Counted from the stretch's first letter, positions 1 through 6,616 are shown. The stretch: 8,527 nt of DNA from Bacteroidales bacterium (GCA_024401915.1 JAKSKA010000050.1:1-8527); one strand, 5' to 3'. The notes: generated by a model not told the origin, from the letters alone. Translations and numbers: made by a program.

Positions 1-393
1 CAGGCTGTTCAGGAAGATGCGGTCATAGCTGCTTACGCCTATGTCGATTATCCCGTATTTGTCGCCCTCGTAAGTGCAGAAAGTGTAGATGATGCATATC
101 ACCACCGCTTCGACGAGGTTCCAGCCGATATACTGGAGATACGTCATCTGGTGCTCGTTGCCGTAGCGGTACAGGTAGAACTTGCTTATTATCAGCACCA
201 TAATGGCAAGGAGAAAGAAAAGCACCGTGAAGCCGAACGCCTCTGCGCCGCCAAGGGCGAACCAGTAGTTCGTCGAGAACGGCAAGGTAAGCAGAAGGGC
301 CACGATGGAGAAGAAGGCCGTAACTGTTACGGTCATTATCAACTGGTACTTGCCCAGAAGAAAACGCGGCACTGTGTCGTAAAACGAGAACAC
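1..393 (-). CDS. Probable membrane-bound LytTR-family regulator, N-terminal part (cut by the left edge)
   Basis: The minus-strand frame is open from the GTG at 393 to the window edge (131 codons). It encodes a hydrophobic protein with about three membrane segments (residues ~19-39, 51-72 and 86-107). The pattern of a short 'VPRFLLGKYQ' lead, a first membrane segment ending in 'PFSTNYWF', then 'MTYLQYIGWNLVEA' and a third segment ending 'IIYTFCTYE' matches my memory of the four-helix N-terminal region of Bacteroidota regulators that carry a C-terminal LytTR DNA-binding domain. That domain would lie beyond the window, so the assignment is inferred. No in-frame ATG lies near the promoter. GTG at 393 is the best start, about 20 bases below the -7 element at 413-420; a second GTG at 372 is the alternative. 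The gene is divergent from the fabF-like gene. Confidence 0.55.
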   Translation of the reverse strand, partial: MFSFYDTVPRFLLGKYQLIMTVTVTAFFSIVALLLTLPFSTNYWFALGGAEAFGFTVLFFLLAIMVLIISKFYLYRYGNEHQMTYLQYIGWNLVEAVVICIIYTFCTYEGDKYGIIDIGVSSYDRIFLNSL

Positions 394-412
394 TTCAATC
401 GGTTGTGAACTA

Positions 413-420
413 CAAATATA
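413..420 (-). promoter_or_regulatory. -7 element of the LytTR-type gene
   Basis: Read on the minus strand this is TATATTTG, a full match to the Bacteroidota TAnnTTTG -7 consensus. Transcription would begin about 6-7 bases downstream, leaving a leader of only ~13 bases before GTG 393. I saw no convincing -33 element. Confidence 0.5.
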
Positions 421-431
421 AATAAAAATGC

Positions 432-439
432 TATCTTTG
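432..439 (+). promoter_or_regulatory. -7 element of the fabF-like gene
   Basis: TATCTTTG matches TAnnTTTG. Predicted transcription starts near 445, about 15 bases before ATG 461. It lies back to back with the minus-strand -7 element at 413-420, with 11 bases between them, so the upstream contacts of each promoter overlap the other. The nearest TTG upstream (403-405) is 26 bases away, longer than the usual 19-21. Confidence 0.55.
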
Positions 440-460
440 TCAATCCAAATTTGAATACAG

Positions 461-1702
461 ATGGAGAAAAGAGTTGCGGTAACAGGACTGGGAATAGTCT
501 CCTGCCTTGGAAACGACGTCGGGAGTTTTTGGAAAAACCTCAAGGACGGCGTCTGCGGCATTGATTTCATAAGAGGAATATCCACCGAAGGGCTGCCAGT
601 CAGGATCGGAGGCGAGGTCAGGGATTTCAACCCTGCCGACTTCGGTATCGACAGGCAGATCTCACGCAAGCACGACCCCTTCACGGTGTACGGGCTGGCC
701 GCGGCCGTCCAGGCTATGGATGACTCAGGGCTGGTCTCAGGCGGGAACGTCGATCCCTTCAGGCTCGGAACCTACGTCGGCTCAGGCATCGGCGGATTCC
801 AGACCATACAGCGCGAAGTCGGCAAGATCATAGAGGACCCCACAGGACAGTGGATATCCCCGAACTTCATACCCACGATGATTGGCAATATGGCAGCGGG
901 ACAGATCGCTATCAAGTTCGGGGCTAAAGGCTCCTGCCTCGACATAGTCACAGCCTGTGCCACCTCAACCCACGCAATCGGCGAAGCCTTCCTTGCAATC
1001 AGGGACGGACGCGCCGACGCCATCATAGCCGGAGGTACGGATTGCGGGATCATTCCCGTCGGCATTTCCGGTTTCGCCAACGCCAAGACACTCAGCCGCA
1101 GCGAGGACCCCAAGCACTCCTCCCTCCCGTTCAACGCCAACAGGGACGGATTCGTAATGGCCGACGGAGCAGCCGTGATCATTCTTGAAGAATATTCGCA
1201 CGCCGTTCAGCGCGGCGCGCACATATACGCCGAAATGGTGGGCTACGGCAGCACCTGCGACGCCTTCCACGCGACGGCACCGCGTCCCGACGGGACCACC
1301 CAGTCGGAGTGCATACGCCAGGCCGTGGAACAGGCCGGACTGGATACCGCAAAGGATTGCGTATACATCAACGCACACGGCACCGGCACGCGCCTGAACG
1401 ATGCCGCAGAGACACTGGCGTACAAGCTGGCACTCGGCGATTTCGCATACAAATGCCACATCAGCAGCACGAAATCGATGCACGGGCATATGCTCGGCGC
1501 CACAGGTGCTGCAGAGGCGATCGCCGCCGTACTGGCCCTGTGCGAGAACATCGTCCCCCCGACAATCAACCTCGACGCAAAGGATCCGGAGTGCGACCTG
1601 GATTACACTCCGAACAAGGCCGTGGAGGCAGAGCTCACGCTGGCACTCTCCGATTCCTTCGGATTCGGAGGGCACAACGCCTGTATCGCTTTCAGGAAAT
1701 AA
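461..1702 (+). CDS. fabF: Beta-ketoacyl-[acyl-carrier-protein] synthase, FabF (KAS II) type
   Basis: A 413-residue protein, the same length as typical FabF. It catalyses decarboxylative condensation of malonyl-ACP with an acyl-ACP, the elongation step of type II fatty acid synthesis in the cytoplasm. The thiolase fold is visible throughout. The catalytic triad is present: the nucleophile Cys166 in 'TACATSTHA', His306 in 'NAHGTGT', and His343 in 'HGHMLGATGA', with the conserved Lys338 before it. The glycine- and phenylalanine-rich 'FGFGGHN' closes the active site near the C-terminus. Position 341, usually Thr in the 'TGH' motif, is His here. The gene stands alone: no acpP or other fab gene is adjacent, so it may be the housekeeping enzyme or a second paralogue, and the symbol rests on family likeness. 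Its stop directly abuts that of the convergent prfA. Confidence 0.88.
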   Translation: MEKRVAVTGLGIVSCLGNDVGSFWKNLKDGVCGIDFIRGISTEGLPVRIGGEVRDFNPADFGIDRQISRKHDPFTVYGLAAAVQAMDDSGLVSGGNVDPFRLGTYVGSGIGGFQTIQREVGKIIEDPTGQWISPNFIPTMIGNMAAGQIAIKFGAKGSCLDIVTACATSTHAIGEAFLAIRDGRADAIIAGGTDCGIIPVGISGFANAKTLSRSEDPKHSSLPFNANRDGFVMADGAAVIILEEYSHAVQRGAHIYAEMVGYGSTCDAFHATAPRPDGTTQSECIRQAVEQAGLDTAKDCVYINAHGTGTRLNDAAETLAYKLALGDFAYKCHISSTKSMHGHMLGATGAAEAIAAVLALCENIVPPTINLDAKDPECDLDYTPNKAVEAELTLALSDSFGFGGHNACIAFRK

Positions 1703-2791
1703 TTACTCTCCCGCTTCCTTCAGACGCTCCGCGTTCTCTGCGACCTGGAGCTGGTCTATGCATTCCTGGATGTCACCGTCCATAAATACGGGAAGGTTGT
1801 ACATACTCCAGTTGATGCGGTGGTCCGTAACACGGCCCTGGGGATAGTTGTAGGTACGTATCTTAGCACTTCTGTCGCCCGTGCTCACCATAGTCTTGCG
1901 CTTTGCGGCGATGCCGTCGAGATATTTCTGGTGCTCGAGATTATAGAGCCTGGTGCGGAGTTCCTCGAAGGCGCGGTCCTTGTTCTTGAGCTGGCTGCGC
2001 TCCTCCTGGCACTGCACGACAAGCCCGGTGGGGATGTGGGTAAGGCGGACGGCGGAATAGGTGGTGTTCACGCCCTGGCCTCCCGGGCCCGAAGAACAGA
2101 AGAGGTCGAGACGGATGTCATCCCACGAGAGATCGACGTCGAATTCCCCGGCCTCGGGGAAAACGGCCACTGAAGCGGCCGAAGTCTGGATTCTGCCCTG
2201 TGTTTCGGTCTGCGGGACACGCTGTACGCGATGGACGCCGGACTCGTATTTCATCACACCGTACACGCCGTCACCGCCGCTGAGCTTGAACACGATCTGC
2301 TTGAAGCCGCCGGAAGTACCGGGAGCCTGGTCCGTAACCTCGAGTTTCCAGCCCCTGGTTTCGGCAAAATGCTGATACATACGGAAAAGGTCGCCGGCGA
2401 AGATGGCAGCTTCGTCGCCACCGGTACCGCCGCGTATCTCCACCATCGCATTCTTCGAGTCGTCGGGATCCGCGGGGATGAGCAGTATCTTGATGTTCTG
2501 CTCCATATCCGGAAGTGCGGCCTCTATCTCCGATATCTCCTCCTTGGCCATATCCCTGAGTTCCTCATCCTTCTCAGTGGCAAGGACTTCCTTTGCGGAT
2601 GCCATATTGTCGAGCATCTTCTTGTATTCGAGGCCGGCCTTGATGATGGGCTCGAGCTCCTTGTAATCCTTGTTCAGCTGGACGAACTTCTTCATATCGG
2701 ACATCACGTCCGGGCTTGAAAGCTGGTCCTGAAGGGACTTGAACTTGTCCTGGAGAGACAATACCTTCTCCAATAATTTAGTATCTGCCAT
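1703..2791 (-). CDS. prfA: Peptide chain release factor 1 (RF1)
   Basis: A 362-residue class I release factor that recognises UAA and UAG in the ribosomal A site and triggers hydrolysis of peptidyl-tRNA. An N-terminal coiled-coil-rich domain (~1-105) is followed by 'GGTGGDEAA' (~121-129). The anticodon-like tripeptide is PQT (193-195, in 'RVPQTETQGR'), the RF1-type PxT motif and not the SPF of RF2. The universal GGQ lies at 237-239 in 'SSGPGGQGVNTT', whose Gln is normally methylated by PrmC; prmC is not in this window. Length and domain order are normal. The start follows the stop of the upstream GNAT-type gene by only 3 bases, so it is probably co-transcribed and perhaps translationally coupled. 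The expected downstream neighbour is missing: the fabF-like gene ends against it from the opposite strand. Confidence 0.97.
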   Translation of the reverse strand: MADTKLLEKVLSLQDKFKSLQDQLSSPDVMSDMKKFVQLNKDYKELEPIIKAGLEYKKMLDNMASAKEVLATEKDEELRDMAKEEISEIEAALPDMEQNIKILLIPADPDDSKNAMVEIRGGTGGDEAAIFAGDLFRMYQHFAETRGWKLEVTDQAPGTSGGFKQIVFKLSGGDGVYGVMKYESGVHRVQRVPQTETQGRIQTSAASVAVFPEAGEFDVDLSWDDIRLDLFCSSGPGGQGVNTTYSAVRLTHIPTGLVVQCQEERSQLKNKDRAFEELRTRLYNLEHQKYLDGIAAKRKTMVSTGDRSAKIRTYNYPQGRVTDHRINWSMYNLPVFMDGDIQECIDQLQVAENAERLKEAGE

Positions 2792-2794
2792 ATC

Positions 2795-3916
2795 TTAATC
2801 TATATTCTTTATGTAGCAGCGCCGCCTCATAAAAGGCTTGCGCCCGTAATCCTTCCAAATGTTCACCGCACTGTTCATCTCCAGCTGCGGGTTGGTGATC
2901 GCTATCCTGCCCCCCACCTGTTCCACCTTCTTCGCAATCTCCCTGTAATACAGCGCCGAAACGCCCTTGTTCTGCCAATCCGGCACGGCTCCGTTCAGCA
3001 AGAAGTCCGTGACCGTACAGTTCCGGAGCGCACGCAGCAGATGGAACCAGCCGAAGGGGAAAAGTCTCCCGCGGGCCTTCTTCAGAGCCTCGGATATGCT
3101 TGGCGTGGCTATTCCGAAAGCCGCCACCTCGCCGTTCCTGTCCATCAATATGCTGCTGGTCCTGTCCGAAATGAACGGCATAACCCCGGCAGTCTCCTCT
3201 CTTATCTCTTCGTCCGTGAACGGTATGAAGTTGTACACGCTCTGCGCAAAGCTGTCGCTGTACGCGTGGAAGAACTTCATCACCATCTCCGGATCCTTCT
3301 TCAATTTGTCAACACTGACGAAATGGAGCCCATAGCGTTTCTCGACTATGTCAGCGACCCTCATCGTCTTTTCGGGGACGCCCTTCGTCACGTCAATCTC
3401 GTATTGCAGCCAGTCGCATTCCTTTACGAAACCGTACCTCTCAACGAAATCCGCATAATAGGGATAGTTGTAAAGGCAGTTGAAAGGCGGCGTATGTTCG
3501 AAGCCCTCCACCAGCATACCCTGTTTTCCGAGGGTATTGTAATAGAGAGGTCCGTGTATCTCATCCATTCCCTGCTCCTTCGCCCAATCCTCCGCAGTCC
3601 TCAGGAGCGCCTCCGCAACTCCGTAATCATCGATGCAGTCAAACCAGCCGAAACGGGCACGCTTTTTCGAGTAGAGCTCGTTATAACGCGGGTTGACCAT
3701 CGCGCATATCCTTCCCACCGTGCGGCCGTCGCGCTTCGCAAGCCAGCATCTGCGCGTACAGTATGCCAGAGGAGCCGCCTTTTCCAAAGACTTGAGTTCC
3801 CCCGAGTGAAGGGCCGGGACGTAGCAGCCGTTGCCGGCATAAAGCCTGTCAGGGAATTTCACGAATTCCTTGAGGTCCTTCCCGGACTTGGCTTCCACTA
3901 TTGTGCAGACTGACAT
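2795..3916 (-). CDS. GNAT-type N-acetyltransferase-like protein, conserved in Bacteroidota
   Basis: 373 residues. The protein matches my memory of a conserved family annotated only as GNAT-like. Its N-terminal half contains 'LYAGNGCYVPAL' (~25-36), 'RTVGRICAMVN' (~65-75), 'FGWFDCIDD' (~89-97), 'IHGPLYYNT' (~120-128) and 'YNYPYY' (~149-154). The C-terminal half carries an acetyl-CoA-loop-like 'PDWQNKGVSAL' (~312-322), then 'ITNPQLEMNSAVN' and a terminal 'RRRCYIKN', as in a second GNAT fold. The substrate is unknown; no signal peptide or membrane segment is visible. It sits between tcdA (18 bases upstream) and prfA (3 bases downstream), which would fit a translation-related role, but location is the only support for that. 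A promoter-like element at 3930-3960 may let it and prfA be transcribed without tcdA. The ATG at 3916 is chosen because the family N-terminus aligns there. Confidence 0.75.
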   Translation of the reverse strand: MSVCTIVEAKSGKDLKEFVKFPDRLYAGNGCYVPALHSGELKSLEKAAPLAYCTRRCWLAKRDGRTVGRICAMVNPRYNELYSKKRARFGWFDCIDDYGVAEALLRTAEDWAKEQGMDEIHGPLYYNTLGKQGMLVEGFEHTPPFNCLYNYPYYADFVERYGFVKECDWLQYEIDVTKGVPEKTMRVADIVEKRYGLHFVSVDKLKKDPEMVMKFFHAYSDSFAQSVYNFIPFTDEEIREETAGVMPFISDRTSSILMDRNGEVAAFGIATPSISEALKKARGRLFPFGWFHLLRALRNCTVTDFLLNGAVPDWQNKGVSALYYREIAKKVEQVGGRIAITNPQLEMNSAVNIWKDYGRKPFMRRRCYIKNID

Positions 3917-3929
3917 ACGTTCCGTGGTG

Positions 3930-3960
3930 CAAAGTTAATCAATTCCGTTGATTCCGACAA
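3930..3960 (-). promoter_or_regulatory. Possible internal promoter for the GNAT-type gene and prfA
   Basis: On the minus strand, TTG (3960-3958), 20 bases, then TAACTTTG (3937-3930) matches the Bacteroidota -33/-7 arrangement. The TAA of the -7 element is the tcdA stop codon. Predicted initiation near 3924 would leave a leader of under ten bases before the ATG at 3916. Confidence 0.5.
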
Positions 3961-4723
3961 TGCGGGTGATCGCCGCTTGGGCGCAAATGCAGCCGAACGC
4001 GGCCGGAAGGTAGGATATGGTGCCGACCTGGGATTTCTTGTTGCGCGTCTCCTCTATGGTCATCCCCCTCTTGTCCGGAACCTCTGGCGAGAAGACGGCG
4101 AGGAAGCCGCTTGTAATTCCGAGCTTGTGGAGGCGTTTGCGCATCATTCTCGCGAGCGGGCACTCGAATGTGTCGCCGATGTCCGCGATCCGTATCTGCG
4201 TGGCGTCCGTCTTCGCTCCGCTGCCCATCGAACTGACCAGGGGTATGGAGTGGGAGAGGCAGTACTGGGAGAGGGCGATCTTCGGGCTGAGTGTGTCGAT
4301 GGCGTCGATGACGAAATCGATTTTTGCAACGCTGTGGGGCTCTTCGGGAGAACGTCCTTCGGACACATCGTCATCGGAACGCGAAGAAGCGAAGTCATCA
4401 AAAAGCGCAGGTATGTTGTCCTCGGCGATGAAAGTGCGCAGAGCAACGACATCCAGGTCCGGGTTGATGTCCAGAAGCCGCTCCCGGACGACATCGACCT
4501 TGGGACGGCCGAGCGTCGAGTGCAGGGCGATGACCTGACGGTTGAGATTCGTCTCCCCCACCTCATCGGGATCAATGATGACAATATGCCCCACGCCGGC
4601 CCTTGCGAGCATCTCCGCCGCAACGGCTCCGACTCCGCCGAGCCCCACGACGACAACACGCGCGGCAGCCAGGCGGTCAAGGCCCTCTTTTCCCACAAGC
4701 ATCTCTGTCCTGTCAGTCCACAT
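3935..4723 (-). CDS. tcdA: tRNA threonylcarbamoyladenosine dehydratase (TcdA/CsdL, ThiF/E1-like)
   Basis: 262 residues, close to E. coli TcdA. The enzyme uses ATP to dehydrate t6A at position 37 of ANN-decoding tRNAs into cyclic ct6A. The Rossmann nucleotide loop 'GLGGVG' is at 27-32, followed by 'IIDPDEV' (49-55), the ThiF-type 'NLNRQ' (59-63), 'RPK' (73-75) and 'VIDAIDT' (138-144). 'SGAKTDATQIRIADIGDT' (~168-185) and 'PLARMMRKRL' (~189-198) are typical of TcdA and separate it from MoeB and ThiF, which also have CxxC zinc sites that are absent here. An acidic segment (~111-133) between 'DNIPALF' and 'KIDFVIDAID' is longer than the matching stretch in E. coli. It is first gene of the minus unit and divergent from mazG. 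The ATG at 4723 puts the glycine loop at the expected distance from the N-terminus. Confidence 0.9.
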   Translation of the reverse strand: MWTDRTEMLVGKEGLDRLAAARVVVVGLGGVGAVAAEMLARAGVGHIVIIDPDEVGETNLNRQVIALHSTLGRPKVDVVRERLLDINPDLDVVALRTFIAEDNIPALFDDFASSRSDDDVSEGRSPEEPHSVAKIDFVIDAIDTLSPKIALSQYCLSHSIPLVSSMGSGAKTDATQIRIADIGDTFECPLARMMRKRLHKLGITSGFLAVFSPEVPDKRGMTIEETRNKKSQVGTISYLPAAFGCICAQAAITRIVGINGID

Positions 4724-4738
4724 CGCAAAATATTTTAT

Positions 4739-4746
4739 TACATTTG
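4739..4746 (+). promoter_or_regulatory. -7 element of mazG
   Basis: TACATTTG matches TAnnTTTG, 26 bases before the mazG ATG at 4773. Predicted initiation is near 4753, inside the minus-strand -7 element of tcdA. No good -33 element was seen. Confidence 0.5.
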
Positions 4747-4752
4747 CACTTA

Positions 4753-4782
4753 CAAATTTAGCAAATTATCCGATGCACACAA
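4753..4782 (-). promoter_or_regulatory. Promoter of tcdA
   Basis: On the minus strand, TTG (4782-4780), 19 bases, then TAAATTTG (4760-4753) fits the Bacteroidota -33/-7 pattern. Initiation near 4746 gives a leader of about 22 bases before ATG 4723. The -33 part lies inside the first codons of mazG. Confidence 0.6.
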
Positions 4783-5561
4783 GAGAGGAAAAGATAGAAG
4801 CTTTCGGCAAGCTTCTGGACGTAATGGACGCACTCAGGGAGCGCTGTCCCTGGAATGCGGAGCAGACAATGGAATCCATCAGGCCGATGACCGAGGAGGA
4901 GGTTTATGAGCTCAGCGATGAGATAGTGAAGGGGAACAGGGACGGAATCGCGAAGGAAATCGGAGACCTTCTCTACCACCTCGTGTTCTATGCGCGCATC
5001 GCCCAGGAGAACGGATGGTTCGACATCGCGGATTCGCTGGGCAAGATTTGCGACAAGATGGTTTTCCGCCACCCCCACGTGTTCAACCCTGATGGCGGCA
5101 CGCCGTCGGCAAAGGAGATCGCAGACAGCTGGGAACTCATAAAAGCGAAGGAGAAGGACGGGAACAAAACGGTGATGAGCGGCATCCCGGACGCTATGCC
5201 GGCTATACTGAAAGCGTTGTCGATGCAGGAGAAGGCCCGCGGATGCGGCTTCGACTGGGAGAAAAAGGAGGACGTGTGGGACAAGGTGAAGGAAGAGCTC
5301 GGAGAAGCCTTCGAAGCCTGCGGGGAAGATGACCCCGTCCATATGGAAGAGGAATTCGGAGACCTGCTTTTCGCAACGATAAATGCAGCCAGACTATATG
5401 GTATCGATCCGGAAAAAGCCCTCGGAGCCAGCTGCAGCAAGTTCCGCCGACGCTTCACCTATCTCGAGGAAAACACGATCGGAAAAGGCAGGAACCTTCG
5501 TGAAATGACGCTGGCCGAGATGGATGCCATCTGGGACGAAGGCAAATCAAAGGGACTCTGA
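4773..5561 (+). CDS. mazG: Nucleoside triphosphate pyrophosphohydrolase MazG
   Basis: 262 residues, the size of E. coli MazG, with two tandem MazG domains. The enzyme hydrolyses (d)NTPs to monophosphate and pyrophosphate using Mg2+ and is thought to cleanse nucleotide pools. The first domain opens with 'CPWNAEQTMES' (25-35), a variant of the usual CPWDxxQTHxS. It has metal ligands in 'EEVYE' (42-46) and 'EIGD' (62-65). The second domain shows 'EELGE' (174-178) and 'EFGD' (194-197), followed by the family hallmark 'FRRRFTYLEE' (~224-233). Both EExxE...ExxD motifs are intact, so both domains keep the metal site. The frame is open upstream to 4542, but that part is antisense to tcdA; the ATG at 4773 gives the family N-terminus and lies below a -7 element. 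The 3' end overlaps the convergent rsmD by 15 bases. Confidence 0.95.
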   Translation: MHTREEKIEAFGKLLDVMDALRERCPWNAEQTMESIRPMTEEEVYELSDEIVKGNRDGIAKEIGDLLYHLVFYARIAQENGWFDIADSLGKICDKMVFRHPHVFNPDGGTPSAKEIADSWELIKAKEKDGNKTVMSGIPDAMPAILKALSMQEKARGCGFDWEKKEDVWDKVKEELGEAFEACGEDDPVHMEEEFGDLLFATINAARLYGIDPEKALGASCSKFRRRFTYLEENTIGKGRNLREMTLAEMDAIWDEGKSKGL

Positions 5562-6095
5562 CGGAGTCTCGAAGAAGCTGAAGTGCACCCTGCCGTAACA
5601 ACGCTCCTTGACCAGCAGCGGGTGGCCTGAGAAGTTATACTCGCCACCGTGCTCCAGAATGAAATAGCGCTCCGGATGGAGGATTCCGGCCCCTAGCACC
5701 TTGTCGGGTATCGTATCGAGTCCCTCGAGGGCATAGGGAGGGTCGGCGAAGACTATGTCGAACTTTTCGTGACACACGGGAAGGAAGTCGAAGACATTAT
5801 CGTGGACGGCGGTGACATTATCCAGTCCGAGGCGGGCAGCCTCACGCTTTATGAACGCTGCATTGTCCCTGTTCATCTCGACGCTGTAAACCCTGCCGGC
5901 CCCGCGCGAAGCGAACTCGAAAGCGACGGCACCGGTCCCGCCGAAAAGGTCGAGCACCTTCAGGTCCTCGAACTCATACTCATTGGACAGGATATTGAAA
6001 AGCCCTTCCCTCGCATAATCGGTCGTCGGACGTGCGCCATACCCCATTGGAGGCAGGATTGTCCGGCCCTTCAACTTCCCTCCTATTATCCTCAT
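5547..6095 (-). CDS. rsmD: 16S rRNA (guanine(966)-N(2))-methyltransferase RsmD
   Basis: 182 residues, a normal RsmD length. It methylates G966 of 16S rRNA in the assembling small subunit, with S-adenosylmethionine as donor. The N-terminus 'MRIIGGKLKGR' and 'RPTTDYAREGLFNIL' (22-36) are family signatures. Motif I 'DLFGGTGAVAFE' is at 49-60, the ribose-binding acidic residue is in 'SVEMN' (71-75), and the catalytic motif IV 'DPPY' is at 118-121. The ATG at 6095 starts exactly at the family N-terminus. An upstream in-frame ATG at 6167 would add 24 residues read out of frame from the preceding gene and is rejected. The start overlaps the preceding DUF3822 stop as ATGA (6095-6092), which suggests translational coupling. 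It is the last gene of the unit, and its 3' end overlaps mazG. Confidence 0.95.
   Translation of the reverse strand: MRIIGGKLKGRTILPPMGYGARPTTDYAREGLFNILSNEYEFEDLKVLDLFGGTGAVAFEFASRGAGRVYSVEMNRDNAAFIKREAARLGLDNVTAVHDNVFDFLPVCHEKFDIVFADPPYALEGLDTIPDKVLGAGILHPERYFILEHGGEYNFSGHPLLVKERCYGRVHFSFFETPSESL
5552..5570 (+). other. Hairpin over the mazG/rsmD stop region (possible weak terminator)
   Basis: GGGACTC (5552-5558) can pair with GAGTCTC (5564-5570) across a 5-base loop TGACG. This makes 7 base pairs with one G-U wobble in plus-strand RNA; the minus-strand RNA would have an A-C mismatch. The mazG stop TGA (5559-5561) opens the loop. No U-run follows, so it is not a standard intrinsic terminator. 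Confidence 0.3.
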
Positions 6096-6610
6096 AGGAC
6101 GGAAACGGATTTGAAATAACGGTACAGGGACATCTCGTCTTCCGGAGAAATGGGCTTGCGCCAGCATATGGTCGACACCTCCGGGTTCAGCTGGAGGGAC
6201 TTCATCGCAAGAAGGATGTAATACTGCGCCGTAGTGAAATCGGCTGCCGGATAGACGTTGGCGAGCTGAAGGCTCGCCCCCTGGGCTATTGCCAGGAAAA
6301 GATTGCCGTCAGCCCAGGTGCACAGGATCTTGTTGTAATCCGGGCATCCGGGAAGACTCTTCAAAATGAAAAACATCTCGGGCAGAGACTCTGTCTCACC
6401 CGGGATGTCGTTTTCAACCAATGTCGAGGCGTTTTCTCCCTGATTACTGCAGTAGAGAAGGACAGCCGCGTATTGGGGTATTTCGATGCTGCTGACTTCG
6501 TCGCCTTCCTGAAGGCAGACAACGGAAGCGAGATTCTCACGCACTTTAGACGGATCGTGGAACTGCGAAGGAATCAGGGCGCACTTCGGCGTCAGCTGCG
6601 ACAGTATCAC
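6092..6610 (-). CDS. DUF3822 family protein, apparently short at the N-terminus
   Basis: 172 residues with no signal peptide or membrane segment. The pattern 'ALIPSQFHDPSKVRENL' (~11-27), 'DYNKILCTWADGNLFLAIAQ' followed by 'GASLQLANVYP', then 'TTAQYYILLAMKSLQLNPE' resembles the Bacteroidota family DUF3822, which I recall as a regular neighbour of rsmD. Its molecular function is unknown. Family members as I remember them are about 250-280 residues, with an extra N-terminal region of roughly 80 residues that is absent here. The only plausible start is GTG at 6610, since no ATG occurs until well inside the gene. This GTG is in the same frame as the upstream gene, three codons after its TAG (6619-6617). 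The stop overlaps the rsmD start in ATGA. Family assignment is from memory of conserved segments. Confidence 0.65.
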   Translation of the reverse strand: MILSQLTPKCALIPSQFHDPSKVRENLASVVCLQEGDEVSSIEIPQYAAVLLYCSNQGENASTLVENDIPGETESLPEMFFILKSLPGCPDYNKILCTWADGNLFLAIAQGASLQLANVYPAADFTTAQYYILLAMKSLQLNPEVSTICWRKPISPEDEMSLYRYFKSVSVL

Positions 6611-6616
6611 GAGATC

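Noticed and set aside
965..1675. Long minus-strand open frame (236 codons) opposite the fabF-like gene.
   Set aside because: It lies wholly inside a gene with intact catalytic motifs, and its own translation is Arg/Cys/Val-rich with no recognisable domain. It is a product of GC-rich codon positions.
2254..2719. Plus- and minus-strand open frames inside prfA.
   Set aside because: They are shadows of a full-length RF1 with PxT and GGQ motifs in place.
3041..3913. Plus-strand open frame of 290 codons opposite the GNAT-type gene.
   Set aside because: The minus-strand frame matches a conserved family across its length; the plus translation shows no family features and no promoter.
4542..4772. 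Upstream extension of mazG (77 codons).
   Set aside because: The added part is antisense to the tcdA 5' end and Ser/Thr/Pro-rich; the conserved MazG N-terminus and promoter point to ATG 4773.
3977..4909. Plus-strand open frame of 310 codons covering tcdA and the start of mazG.
   Set aside because: It is antisense to a clear TcdA and out of frame with a clear MazG.
6096..6167. Upstream extension of rsmD from ATG 6167 (24 codons).
   Set aside because: It overlaps the DUF3822 reading frame, and the family signature 'MRIIGG' begins at 6095 with an ATGA coupling overlap.
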